Assembly: GCA_004352715.1 (NCBI GenBank)
Contig: SCFE01000060.1
Span: 708,503-734,807 of the forward strand
DNA: 26,305 bases
Source of the DNA: Hofstenia miamia
Lineage: Eukaryota > Xenacoelomorpha > Acoela
Direction of reading: 5' to 3'
The notes under the pieces are model-generated. The model searched no databases, was not told the DNA's origin, and saw nothing but the letters and a program-made list of their open reading frames with translations. The translations under genes and the position numbers were made by a program. Shown here piece after piece: positions 1 to 9,267 of the stretch. Numbering within the stretch: the first letter of the stretch is position 1; each line of letters starts with the position of its first letter.

Positions 1-18
1 ATATATATATATATATAT
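1..18. repeat. (TA)n microsatellite at left window edge
   Basis: Pure AT dinucleotide run. The window also ends in a (TA)n run, and the 291-N gap at 4013 starts in one, so such tracts mark several breaks here. Confidence 0.95.
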
Positions 19-414
19 GGAAATCCTTTCTGCAATATTTGGAAATAATATTTCCTCCTCGTTAATATTGCAAAATTCGTCGCTACAATATTCATTTAAA
101 TAAAAAATGGACTTCGATCAAAGCAAAATGAATATATTGTGTTTAATTACTGAATTATTGACAGTTACTCATAAATTATTAATATTTAATACTGACAAGA
201 AGATGCGTTTTTATTATTCTTTATTATCAATAGTCTCGATTTGGACTATATAGAGCAATTGAAGAACATAGTTTATAATAAAAAAATTACACAGAAATTA
301 TAGAAAATAATATTTTGTATACACTGCTAAAATAAGGCTGCAAGGATTCCATATTTATAAAAATTACCAGCTAGAATTAATTACTGGAATTTTCAAGTAT
401 AAACTTGTTAATCA
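19..414. other. AT-rich non-coding, nothing recognised
   Basis: No open reading frame with protein-like content, inverted repeat or splice-flanked coding block was seen on either strand. Confidence 0.5.
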
Positions 415-584
415 TCGTCTTCCTACTAGTTTGGAGTTATCTAGTAAGTATATATATATATCAGTTTTATTATGGAAAAAATTTCTCATCTTTAAATAAG
501 TAGTTTTGTAAGGGAAGTAATCCAAAAAGGATATTCTAAAATTGTGCGAACTAATAAGTTGACTAGAGGAAAATTAGGTGTTTG
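415..584 (+). repeat. Left copy of a 170-bp duplication at an assembly gap
   Basis: This 170-bp stretch is repeated without a mismatch at 606-775, immediately after a run of 21 Ns. Both copies run right up to the Ns (the left copy's end and the right copy's start touch the gap). That is the signature of two contig ends that overlap but were not merged. Open frames that cross this gap are artefacts. Confidence 0.9.
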
Positions 585-605
585 NNNNNNNNNNNNNNNN
601 NNNNN
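585..605. other. Assembly gap of 21 Ns
   Basis: Run of 21 N bases between the two copies of the 170-bp duplication. It probably represents a negative gap (an unresolved overlap) rather than missing sequence. Confidence 0.95.
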
Positions 606-775
606 TCGTCTTCCTACTAGTTTGGAGTTATCTAGTAAGTATATATATATATCAGTTTTATTATGGAAAAAATTTCTCATCTTTAAATAAGTAGTTTTGT
701 AAGGGAAGTAATCCAAAAAGGATATTCTAAAATTGTGCGAACTAATAAGTTGACTAGAGGAAAATTAGGTGTTTG
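606..775 (+). repeat. Right copy of the 170-bp duplication
   Basis: Identical to 415-584, including the same 12-base TA tract. After 775 the sequence continues into unique DNA. Confidence 0.9.
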
Positions 776-1924
776 TTTTCTTCCAAATACAATTATTCAA
801 AACGTATCAGAAATTTTTACACATTTCACTCAGGGTTGTACTCAGAAAGCAACGAGTGCTTAATTCCTTTCTATAGTTAAGACATTAATTCACCCAATTG
901 TTAACGATATTTTAGAATATTCCATTTGCACCACTTCCTTAAGTTAACTTAATACTAAGCAATCAATAATTATTATTTGCAATACATGCAATGATGAAAT
1001 TTCAAATGAATCTTCAATGTTGTTATGCTGAAAAAGTATCGTAATATTTCACATTCATGAGAAATGCTCTGGAATTGCTTCAAAACCTGTATAATTTTAT
1101 ACACTGTTGTATACATACATTAACTCTTATTTTGTACTAACTGTGCTGAAAATAAAATGGTAAAGAATGTACCTCGTTGATATCAAAACCACTCTCTGTA
1201 GATATTGCAAAACCTAAATAACTTCAATGAAACACTGAAGAAACAACCCAAGTTTATACATGATACAGAACTATGTCAAAACGCCCTTCTGAAGCACAAC
1301 TAACTCTGTGCATTACAAAAGAAATGGTAAAGAAGCTGAAATTTTAAACTTTTTTTCGTGTTAATTCTACAGGGTTGCTAATTTCTGTTGATGTGAGAAA
1401 TGAGTTGAATAAAAGGCATATTCTGTCTAAATGTTGTAAGTTATAAGGATCAGAATTCAATGTTATTATCCGGCTTGAATTAAGCCCCTCGGATTACGCA
1501 ATTGAGAAAAATATTGAAAAATCGATATGAAATTCGCAATATTGAAGCAATTCCCAAGTTTGAACTACAAACTGAGGTGCCCTTTTAATTGCGATTTATT
1601 AGAACCGATTCGTGGAAGCCCACAAATTTCATATAGTTGCAATTTAATTAAACCAGACCAGTCCAAGCACACCGCTTCCATCAAAATTCAAGCTTAGCCA
1701 AATCCATGGGTAAGAAAGGCACACTCACATCTCTCCTAAGCCTTTAGTAGTGAAGATGTATTAAATTTGATTTATAGCAATAGAATAGTTAAAAATAAGA
1801 AGTAGTGCAATATTAGGATTAATTGTGAATTTGCCAAAATGTCAAAGCCTGCGAACGCACAGCCGTCAAAATGTGACTAAACCCAATTTTTCACCTGATA
1901 AAGGACATCTTCCCAAAACTACAT
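776..1924. other. Non-coding, nothing recognised
   Basis: AT-rich sequence with stops in all frames. A segment near 1480-1730 is somewhat richer in G+C, but I found no coding frame, repeat ends or splice-flanked exon in it. Confidence 0.45.
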
Positions 1925-2700
1925 CCATGCGTACTGCGCGAATTAATATTGAAGAGCTAGTTCATAACTTTGTCCAACATAATATATTCAAACAGTTGTG
2001 ATGGTGTGATTGTGCGACTCTCATTTCTTTATTGTATTACGGTTTATATTTTCTGGATTTTAAGAAAATTGATGAAATGCTACAATCCAACTCCAATAGC
2101 CTACTGCGTAAATCATGTAATGCGGAAAAATCTGCGATTACGTAAAAACTCTACATTCCCGTTCTAATGCCAAAATATAATTACGTTTTCATATTATACT
2201 CCAGTACTGCGTAAGCCACTATTGGACAAAATCCAATGCTTCGCAGATTTTTCATTGTCCCAAATACTAAATAGGCCCATTTAAGTTCCAGTATTGCGTA
2301 CAATTGTTGATTAAGAGGAGGGGGTACAATAGTGTATTCCACATCACAGTACTAAATGAATGTCATCTGGGGTGGAGTTCAGAATTATTGGATATTTTAT
2401 CTGAGGCCATAGGTAAAAGGTTTTTTAGAGCCTTATTGTTCAATGTTCTTTGGTTCTTAAATCCTTGCTGTTTAATCTTCATTCAATCAACAATTACTGA
2501 ATCTTTCAGAAAACAGTAATATTTTTAGTGAAGATGGTAAAGTCCGATTTTTTAATATAGCTGTACATATACATTCTAAGTTATTATTATTGTATTTACA
2601 TGTTTTCCTAAAATTCAGTAGTGCGTACATCTAGTACTGTGTAAAGAATGTTGTGACAAAACGTGTTTACGCAGAACTGGAGTTCAACTGTGTCGCCATT
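1925..2700. repeat. Scattered degenerate copies of a short motif (AGTACTGCGTAAA-like)
   Basis: Related short words recur through this stretch: near 1929 (GTACTGCG), 2095 (CTACTGCGTAAA), 2203 (AGTACTGCGTAA), 2290 (AGTATTGCGTAC), 2620 (AGTAGTGCGTAC) and 2636 (AGTACTGTGTAAA). An inverted copy lies near 2668 (TTTACGCAGAACTGG). Where two copies are adjacent (2620 and 2636) the spacing is 16 bp. The GTGTCGCCATTTAGA word near 2690 resembles units of the array at 10161-10342, so both loci may belong to one degenerate minisatellite-like family. Confidence 0.5.
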
Positions 2701-3041
2701 TAGAGACAATCATTTTGATTAATGCAAGCAAATGTTAAACTTATTTGCTAATTAATTACTGTTTTTTTAGAAATTGAAAAATATAATTATCATTACATCC
2801 TTTAAATATTGACCATCGGTTCAGCAGTTTTTTTGAAATATCGTGTACTAACTTGACAACTTAATATTGACATTTACTTAAATGTTGGCATTTGATGCTA
2901 TTTGAGTACTTCGGCTCACACTCTAACAAATGCTAAGTTGATCGGTGCGCTTAGTGATTTTCACTAACTTCCTTCTTAGCTACTGTCAAGAAAGGACTCG
3001 TTTTTATTAAACAGCTTGGTTCAACTAGTACAACAATAATA

Positions 3042-3043
<2 letters not shown>
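2701..3043. other. Non-coding, nothing recognised
   Basis: AT-rich sequence without a coding frame or repeat structure that I could see, running into a (TA)n tract. Confidence 0.45.

Positions 3044-3075
<32 letters not shown>
3044..3075. repeat. (TA)n microsatellite
   Basis: Uninterrupted TA run directly abutting the left inverted end of the Tc1/mariner-superfamily element. Its last TA could be the target-site dinucleotide. Confidence 0.95.
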
Positions 3076-3077
<2 letters not shown>

Positions 3078-3124
3078 AGGTGTGAATAAAAATCCGTACT
3101 AATTGAAAATTATATCGTATTAAG
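3076..3124 (+). repeat. Left terminal inverted repeat
   Basis: Pairs with 3935-3984. Apart from a few substitutions and one indel in the outermost 10 bases, the two are reverse complements. Confidence 0.8.
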
Positions 3125-3275
3125 GCATATCACACAGTCTATCAAAAAATTGTTTTAAACAATCAAGTTAAACGAAAAGTGTATATAATTCAAACCTGAT
3201 ATCAACACATTTTAATGGTAAACAGTTCAAATCCGTCATTGTGTGCTTTAGTGAGTCTTTCCTTAACATTTTTTA

Positions 3276-3823
3276 TCATCTCGCAAACAAGCAGTACTTT
3301 ATTCTTTGTTTTAGTCCATCATGAGTTTTAACCTCCCAGTTCTTGTCATAGACGATTTGCTTCAGTCTTCCAAAAAAATCCTCTATATGCCTCACTTGAT
3401 GTGCATTTGGAGGGGTGGAGTCCTTAGTAACAAAGTTGATACCAAATTCATCAAATGCATTAAGTGTCATGGGCATAATGGCTCGAAGCAAAATCTGGCC
3501 AAAAGATGTACGTAGGATAAGCGTCTTTAATAAACGACAAAAGGTTTTTTTGATACATTCCAATAAGTCTCCTTGGATACGTTTGCTTTAGATGGAAAGA
3601 AATAAGGTTTTGCAGTACGTCTTGGGAAAATTGCGGTCCACATTAGTAGTCGATTGGGTTGAGTTAACTTTTCACCGGGTTGCCATGGTCCTTGAGCTTG
3701 TTCAGTGGATCCAACAGTCTCATATCTGTTTAACACACATACTTGATATTTGGACTGGTTTGGATGGCGGTTGTACTAATCAACAATTATGTCCCGCTTT
3801 TGTTGCTCATTGAGTTTTTGCAT
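3276..3823 (-). pseudogene. Transposase relic, IS630/Tc1/mariner superfamily (DD37E-like)
   Basis: A minus-strand reading starts at an ATG at 3823 (MQKLNEQQKRDII), meets a stop within 20 codons, and resumes as helix-turn-helix-like sequence (LNRYETVGS). It then jumps directly to the catalytic half: LLMWTAIFPRRTAKPYFFPS, then FWPDFASSHYA with the second acidic residue (about 3473-3505), then STPPNAHQV and HIEDFF with the terminal Glu. The region carrying the first catalytic Asp is missing. At least two frameshifts separate the blocks. Spacing from the second Asp to the Glu is 37 residues when read across a frameshift. The C-terminal block GRLKQIVYDKNWEVK is typical of this superfamily. Non-functional. 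Confidence 0.8.
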
Positions 3824-3934
3824 CGTACTATCGATTATATGCCACGTGAAATGAATATTAATATCGGTTAAAGTTTTAGAAACATATCAAGTATTTATTG
3901 TTTAATTACATTTTTCATAGACTATGTCACATGA

Positions 3935-3985
3935 TTTAATACGATGTAATTTTCCATTAGTACTGATTTTTATTGATCACCCGTT
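3935..3985 (-). repeat. Right terminal inverted repeat
   Basis: Reverse complement of the left end, with shared blocks ATACGAT, AATTTTC, ATTAGTAC and GATTTTTATT. It is followed directly by (TA)n at 3986. Confidence 0.8.
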
Positions 3986-4012
3986 ATATATATATATATA
4001 TATATATATATA
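3985..4012. repeat. (TA)n microsatellite running into the assembly gap
   Basis: TA run that ends where the Ns begin. The apparent frames with repeated Ile-Tyr are translations of this tract and are not genes. Confidence 0.95.
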
Positions 4013-4303
4013 NNNNNNNNNNNNNNNNNNNNNNNNNNNNNNNNNNNNNNNNNNNNNNNNNNNNNNNNNNNNNNNNNNNNNNNNNNNNNNNNNNNNNNNN
4101 NNNNNNNNNNNNNNNNNNNNNNNNNNNNNNNNNNNNNNNNNNNNNNNNNNNNNNNNNNNNNNNNNNNNNNNNNNNNNNNNNNNNNNNNNNNNNNNNNNNN
4201 NNNNNNNNNNNNNNNNNNNNNNNNNNNNNNNNNNNNNNNNNNNNNNNNNNNNNNNNNNNNNNNNNNNNNNNNNNNNNNNNNNNNNNNNNNNNNNNNNNNN
4301 NNN
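4013..4303. other. Assembly gap of 291 Ns
   Basis: The gap removes the 5' inverted repeat and the N-terminal part of the transposase that resumes at 4304. Confidence 0.98.
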
Positions 4304-5237
4304 TCACAATACTATGCGTAGTTTGTATAAGAAATTCAAAGAAACTGGAAGTGTACATGATGCATTACGAGTTGGTGCACCAAAACGTCATGAAGCCAAG
4401 AAGGAAGAAATTCGGTCTTTCTTTGAAGAACAACCCTCAGCATCTATCCGGCAAGCAGCCCAAGTCTTGGCAACATCATACAGCACTGTTCAGAGGACAT
4501 TAAAAAGTACTGGACTTAAAAATTATCGCATACAAACAGTTCAGAGTATCAGTGAACCTGACCAAGCAGCTCGATTTGCAATGTGTGAAGAAACCTTGGA
4601 ACGCATTTCAATGAATCCTGATTACTTGTCGAATGTGGTGTTCAGTGATGAGGCAACCTTTTTTGTGAAAGGCATTGTTAATAAACACAACTGTCGTGTT
4701 TGGGGATATGAAAACCCACATGCAACTATTGCTCGACCATTTCAATCACCAAAAGTTACAGTTTGGGCAGCTTTAAATAGCAAACATCTTATAGGCCCAT
4801 ACTTTTTTGACGAAAATATCAACAAAGAAAATTATTTGTCAATGTCGAAGACATATGTAATACCACAATTGAAGCAGCGAAGAATATATTCAAGATGTAT
4901 TTTTCAACAAGATGGAGCACCTCCACACTGGGGACTTAATGTTCGTCAATTTCTCAATACAAAATTTGCAAACCGATGGTGGGGTCGTGATGGGCCGATA
5001 AACTGGGCTCCACGTTCACCAGATATGACCCCATTGGACTATTTTCTATGAGGATATGTGCGTGACCAAGTCTATACCACACCTATTGCCGATATAGAGG
5101 AATTAAAAATGAAAATCTCTCAACAATTTGCAACAATTAATCAGTCAGATATGCTGGAAAAAGCAGTCAATTCCTTACCTCGAAGAATGCGGCTGTGTAT
5201 TGAAAATGAAGGTGGAAATTTTGAACAGTTATTGTAA
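4304..5237 (+). pseudogene. Transposase with one in-frame nonsense codon, DD41D spacing
   Basis: One frame stays open from the gap edge to 5048. It shows a bipartite helix-turn-helix half (MRSLYKKFKETGS, an APKR linker, then IRQAAQVLATSYSTVQRTL) followed by the DDE/D domain: first Asp in VVFSDEATF (codon 4647-4649), second in FQQDGAPPH (4911-4913), third in SPDMTPLDYFL. Forty-one residues lie between the second Asp and that of PLD (5037-5039). A TGA at 5049-5051 replaces the Trp expected in FLWGY. The frame then continues (GYVRDQVY to NFEQLL) to TAA at 5235-5237. The N-terminus, probably DUF4817-like, is in the gap. DD41D spacing suggests the rosa-type group, but that assignment is an inference. 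Confidence 0.85.
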
Positions 5238-5313
5238 TTATTAATTTCATTATAAGTTGTTTGATTATAATCTTGTTATTTTTTGTTTTTATTTATTTCG
5301 TTGATAGCTAAAA

Positions 5314-5348
5314 ATAAAATAGCTAAGTGACTTATGAATCACCCTGTA
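5314..5348 (-). repeat. 3' terminal inverted repeat of the 4304-5348 transposon
   Basis: Ends GACTTATGAATCACCCTGTA, a terminus typical of Tc1/mariner-type elements with this transposase. Its partner is hidden by the gap, so its length is an estimate. Confidence 0.6.
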
Positions 5349-5456
5349 TATATAATACACTAAGAAACTTAAAAACTGAATTATTATATACAGTTATACA
5401 GTTTGTAAGGATGTTTCTATATAGCCTTCATTAATAGAACTTACTGAAGAAAAAAA
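5349..5456. other. AT-rich spacer
   Basis: Short spacer between the transposon end and the retroelement relic. Nothing recognised. Confidence 0.5.
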
Positions 5457-5820
5457 TTGAGATTAATGCTCGACTTGACATATCGTGCAGATCGTTTTTT
5501 GGCACAATTGCAAAAATCCATGTTTGATGTACAAGTACATATTACACGTTTCAATTCACTATCAAATAGAAGTAACCCAGTTGCTCAAATCAAACAAAAT
5601 CGTGTGCAGAACATTGAACATGCTTATTTCACCCCTCATATTTGCAATCAATGGTGTTATATATGAAGAAGCTATTCGATATAATGCATTACTTGCTGAA
5701 AAGTTAAGTAATACAAATTATGCAGACGCTATTAGTTACATACAGAAGAGGCTTTCTCTTAAATTTTTAAGCACAGTATTAATTGCTCTACATGGCAAAA
5801 AAAGAAAGTTTAAGTGTTGA
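5457..5820 (+). pseudogene. Retroelement polyprotein C-terminal relic, frameshifted
   Basis: Two overlapping plus-strand frames together form one decayed block. The first (from about 5457) carries VAQIKQNRVQNIEHAYFTP. The frame changes near 5630 and the second gives PLIFAING, then LLAEKLSNTNYADAISYIQK and LSLKFLSTVLIALHGKK, ending in TGA at 5820. The order Glu-His-x-x-(F)TPL(I/V)F, then a LAEK helix, a YxDxIxxIxxxLSF-like helix and an LRS-x-I-x-(C/A)LRG-like end resembles the end of reverse-transcriptase polyproteins of non-LTR retroelements. The reverse transcriptase core is absent. Class assignment is from remembered family patterns and is tentative. Confidence 0.55.
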
Positions 5821-5929
5821 TTATTTGTTAATGGCCATATTCATATAAATAGCAAACATACATGGAAGATCAACTATTAAATGATAATTTAATAATCATT
5901 CATCCACTGTTCATAGGTCTTAAATATGT

Positions 5930-6540
5930 GTTCAAATTATGAAGAAATTATCCAAGAAAATTTATCGATTAAAAACATCCTACGAAAAAATCAATATCCA
6001 ATAGAGTTCATAGATCGCAATATTTAAGAAACAATAAATAAGATCATTGAAAAGAATAGCAATTTAAACAAGAAGTCATTTATACGTACATTCAAGATAT
6101 AATACAGGGGAATCCATACAAGTTGCCTAATGAAAAATCTTAAAAACATTAGATCTATAAAAGAAAATGTGAGAATAGTAACAACATATAAAATATGATC
6201 TATTCTCCATTAAAGCCCCTATTAAATTTGGAGATTTGTCTAACGTTGTTTACAAAATTATATGCGCTAATTGAGAAACTTCTTGGATAAATTTCAATTA
6301 TGTAGAATTTAAGAGCATAGAACATCAACAGAAATATCTATTCACTTAAAGATCTGTAATTATCAATTTAGTTATAAATATTATGCGAGAGACACAATCA
6401 ATTTACACTAAAAGCAGCCGAATCACATTATATGAAATATTTAAAACCAACTTTAAATAAAAAAGAAGACTACATATTGAAAAAATTTTCATTGAAATTA
6501 TAAAATTAATTCCATCGAATTTTGTAAAAACATTGCGGTA
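5930..6540 (+). pseudogene. Penelope-like retroelement relic (end of RT to GIY-YIG endonuclease)
   Basis: A heavily mutated plus-strand segment has the domain order of a Penelope-like element. CSNYEEIIQ and ILRKNQYPIEFIDR (about 5930-6020) match the helix following the reverse transcriptase, usually written as NxYPxxFI. NLKNIRSIKENVRIV (about 6130-6180) follows. LFSIKAPIKFGDLSNVVYKI with ICAN (about 6200-6270) matches the start of the GIY-YIG linker and nuclease. A degraded C-terminal stretch resembling KRLHxExIFI lies near 6460-6500. Several stops and frame changes intervene, so the copy is dead. The order of blocks makes the call stronger than any single one. Confidence 0.6.
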
Positions 6541-7269
6541 AATTTCTATTTCTGATGATGCTAAATTTTTAGAGAAATGTATTTCCGATTATTTTAACTT
6601 TAAATTTGTTTAAATGTAAAATTACTAATGGCAGAAAAAACTTTTCTACATAGAATTTGTTAATTCATTGTTAGTTAAGGCAAATTAAATTAGCAAGGAT
6701 ATTTAAGCAAAATTTATTTGAAAGAAATATAAATATAAAGAAATCAATTCATATAAACACAAATAGTCTTTAGCAGGTAAAATCCAATAATGAATACAAC
6801 TGGTGATTGCAAATTAACTAATTCTTGAAAAATAACTAATGTTTCACTGTAAATGTTACCTTTTCATGTTAATTCAAGCGAAAAAAATTGAAAAAACGCG
6901 TTAGAATATTGATGTAGATAGAAAGCATAATTAAAGTTTTACACGAAACTTTGTCATCTCCGCGCTCTAATTAAAAACATCAGTTTCCACCAGAAACTAT
7001 CAAAGTTCGATTTGCCTTTGACATATTTGAGAAATATAAACTAACACTTTGTATAATAAGAATTAAGTCATTCGGGAGCCTTGCTAGTTTTTCGTTACAG
7101 TAACTAAACCATATAAAATTAACAAAACTACATTATCTTCCATACAAAAATTTTCTAATACATAGTAGAATATCAGCTGTTAAAAATCCATGCCTCAATG
7201 CTAATTATTTCCACACATTTATATATTTAAACATTAATTAGAGATCTGTCAACTAGTAAAAACTATAAA
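6541..7269. other. Intergenic, nothing recognised
   Basis: Very AT-rich sequence between the Penelope-like relic and the 3' end of the TTLL1-like gene. I saw no repeat ends or coding blocks. Confidence 0.45.
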
Positions 7270-7289
7270 GTGAAAACCTTTTGTAATAT

Positions 7290-7295
7290 TTTATT
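7290..7295 (-). promoter_or_regulatory. Poly(A) signal of the TTLL1-like gene
   Basis: AATAAA on the minus strand, about 90 bases past the stop codon at 7386-7388. The spacing gives a short, ordinary 3' UTR. No stronger alternative lies between the stop codon and this site. Confidence 0.65.
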
Positions 7296-7385
7296 TAAAA
7301 CGAAAAACAAATAAACATCAAATTTAATTACATAATTTACATTTATACATCATTTACATTTTCTACTACTAAAACTATATGATAT

Positions 7386-7497
7386 TCATTTCCAGGTAGC
7401 GCCTCTTGGACGATCACTGCGCTTATCTTTAGCAAAAACCATTCCCGATTTCAATTTTGTGTCATTTGCCTCAGTATTGGCTATTTCTTCATCATAC
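7386..7497 (-). CDS. TTLL1: TTLL1-like tubulin polyglutamylase, terminal exon
   Basis: This 112-bp exon gives the last 36 residues and a TGA stop (7386-7388). It is entered through an acceptor reading CATTTCAG at 7505-7498. Only one frame is open, the one needing two bases from the previous exon; the other two stop within five codons. The first base completes the Leu codon split with the exon at 11653. The translation starts YDEEIANTEANDTKLKSG and ends RPRGATWK. In vertebrate TTLL1 the same position reads GNYE..YDEE and the protein ends TWK. The Lys/Arg-rich tail between them is poorly conserved. TTLL1 is the catalytic subunit of a complex that adds glutamates to tubulin C-terminal tails, mainly in axonemes and neurons; this exon lies beyond the ATP-grasp core. 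Confidence 0.85.
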
Positions 7498-7826
7498 CTG
7501 AAATGTATAAAAAGTCAAATTTTTTACTATAATGTAGTCCGCTACAATATTTCTTAATACATTCCTTTGAAATAGTCGTTATTCTCCACAAATTTCTAAA
7601 AGCTGATTTAATCGAAGACTCATTGATACGTTGGAAATGCATGATATCGTAAAATATTTATTCAATATTGCAATATGAAAATTCGCTTTCATGTATGTTT
7701 AACGATTTCATTGTGGATTACATGCTTGAAACATGAAAATTTAAACAAAGCAAAGAATAATGTGGAGGCTATATTAACAGTTACTAATTATTATTGAACA
7801 ACATAATTGGGTACTTTCAAGTCCTT
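7498..7826. other. Start of the last TTLL1 intron, nothing else recognised
   Basis: Intron sequence between the terminal exon and the hAT-type element end. No coding or repeat structure seen. Confidence 0.5.
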
Positions 7827-8031
7827 CAGTAGTTCTCAACCTTGAATATAATACCAATGATCCCTCCATCACTGCATAAATGCATGTTGCATAAAAGTAT
7901 TTAGAAATTTTGCAATTTCAAATTATGAAAACATATATATGTTAGCGCTTCGGCCCTGAAATGTGAAAATGATAAGTATCAAATGAGGAAGCACTTACTA
8001 GATGTGCACGAAATGAACATGAAGTAACAGA

Positions 8032-8063
8032 TACGACTGGCGTTCAAAAAATTCGTAGAATTA
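8032..8063 (+). repeat. Mariner terminal inverted repeat (transposase 3' side)
   Basis: TACGA, GCGTTCAA and GAAT blocks match the reverse complement of 9236-9267. Confidence 0.8.
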
Positions 8064-8098
8064 CATACAAATATATATTTCATAAAAACAATATATCA

Positions 8099-9100
8099 CT
8101 ACTTTTCAATATAGTCTCCCTTAAATTCAATGCACTGCACTTAGATAATCGGTGCGCAAGTGCCCCAATTCCAGCATGGATGAAGTCTTCTAGCTTGAGG
8201 TTAAACCACTCATCCATAGTGGATTTCAGCTCTTCATCGTCTCCAAAGCACCTTCACCAAATTCAGTATTCAAGGTGGAAGTCAATTGGGACTGTAGAGG
8301 TTGAGTGAAAAAAACTGTTCGAAGCCCATTTGATTGATTGTGGCTTGTGCCACGCGGCTCTTGCGCACCGGCGCATTGTCATGCAGGAGGAGCACCCCAC
8401 GAATCAACAATCTATGTCTTTCTCCTTGATTGTTTGACGAAGCTTAACCATCAGATCCTAGTAGTACGCACGAGCGAAGGTAGGCCTTCTGTGCAAGTAA
8501 TCGATAAGCATAAGACTCTTCGAGTTCCAGAAGACTGATTCCATCACCTTGCCTGCAGAAGACTGAGTGCGAAACTTCCTTGGAGGTTTCGAGTCACTGT
8601 GCTTCCACTGCATTGAGGCGATCTTGCACTCAGGGTCCCAATTTGGCATCCAAGTCTCATTTCCAGTCATCAGTCGCAGGTGGAAGTCTTCTGGATCCCT
8701 CCTGTAAAACTCCAGAAGTTGTGAGCTGAGCTGCATCCGCTGCTGACGATTTTGCATTGGCAGATTTCGAAGCCCCATCTGGCAGAAACATTGGAGAGAT
8801 GATCGTGAAGAATCGTAAAAACGCGCCCTTCTGAAATGCCACCTCTGCTGCAACTTCTTTGAACTTCAAACGACGATCAGTCACCACAAGGTCCTCAACA
8901 CACCGAATGACTTCTAGGGTCGTTATCTCCAATGGTCGACCCGACCCTGATTCGTCTTCTAAGGATTGACGGCCCACTTGGCGACCGTGGAATAGTTGGG
9001 AGTATTTTGCTGGTACACATTAGCCATCCGGTCAGTGATTTCTTTGATAATGAGTTTTGATGACGACTCTGTATTTAATCAGGACAATTCTATTTTCTAC
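8099..9100 (-). pseudogene. Mariner transposase (DD34D family) pseudogene
   Basis: Read on the minus strand, in order: EITDRMANVYQQNTPNYSTV with AKW (N-terminal helix-turn-helix, about 9055-8965), SLEDESGSGRPLE (linker), RRLKFKEVAAEV, then after a frameshift LLEFYRRDPEDFHLRLMTG and MQWKHSDSKPPRKFRTQSS. The first catalytic Asp of the usual GDETW is Asn here (codon AAT at 8661-8659). A stop follows ARAYY at 8458. The second Asp is kept in LLLHDNAPV in another frame. The YSPDLAPSD block has become YSPN-stop-LPP-stop, so the third Asp is lost. The C-terminal GDYIEK and TAG (8101-8099) are still readable. Dead by at least one active-site change, several stops and frameshifts. Confidence 0.85.
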
Positions 9101-9235
9101 ATTGATTCAATGAGTTTGCAGTCTCTTACAACTGAACAGACAAAGCGAAGTGAACAGCTTTATGGCTGTGAATATAATTAACATCGATCAAACTTACACA
9201 CGAAATTAGAACTTAATTCATAATCTCTAAGCATT

Positions 9236-9267
9236 TCATTCTTAAAACTTATTGAACGCTCCTCGTA
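9236..9267 (-). repeat. Mariner terminal inverted repeat (transposase 5' side)
   Basis: Reverse complement reads TACGAGGAGCGTTCAATAAG and pairs with 8032-8063. Confidence 0.8.

Larger units (their letters stand above)
3074..3987 (-). mobile_element. Internally deleted Tc1/mariner-superfamily element with both terminal inverted repeats
   Basis: About 0.91 kb bounded by imperfect inverted repeats of roughly 50 bp. The left end (3076-3124) contains GTGTGAATAAAAATCC, CCGTACTAATTG and ATCGTATTAAG. The right end (about 3935-3984) is its reverse complement with a few mismatches and one indel. Both ends abut TA, the target dinucleotide of this superfamily, and both sit inside (TA)n tracts. The body holds a decayed minus-strand transposase missing its central part. 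Presumably non-autonomous and dead. Family assignment rests on the D/E motifs and TA flanks. Confidence 0.8.
4304..5348 (+). mobile_element. Tc1/mariner-superfamily transposon, 5' end lost in gap
   Basis: The visible part runs from inside the transposase to a 3' terminus ending CACCCTGTA at 5348, where the last TA is the probable target dinucleotide. The 3' terminal repeat, read inward on the other strand, starts TACAGGGTGATTCATAAG. The matching 5' end is not visible and should lie in the 291-N gap. The coding sequence is nearly intact, so this is a younger copy than its neighbours. Confidence 0.85.
8032..9267 (-). mobile_element. Full-length but inactive mariner element
   Basis: About 1.24 kb, the normal mariner length. 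The left end reads TACGACTGGCGTTCAAAAAA and the right end, on the other strand, TACGAGGAGCGTTCAATAAG. The repeats stay similar for about 32 bp and are bounded by TA at each end (8032-8033 and 9266-9267). The interior carries a minus-strand mariner transposase with many defects. It sits inside the hAT-type element, so it inserted later. Confidence 0.85.

Noticed and set aside
492-716. Minus-strand open frame across the 21-N gap
   Set aside because: It exists only because the two duplicated copies are joined by Ns.
3924-4503. Open frames beginning with Ile-Tyr repeats and continuing through unknown residues
   Set aside because: They are translations of a (TA)n tract and the 291-N gap. Only the part from 4304 onward in one frame is a real transposase.
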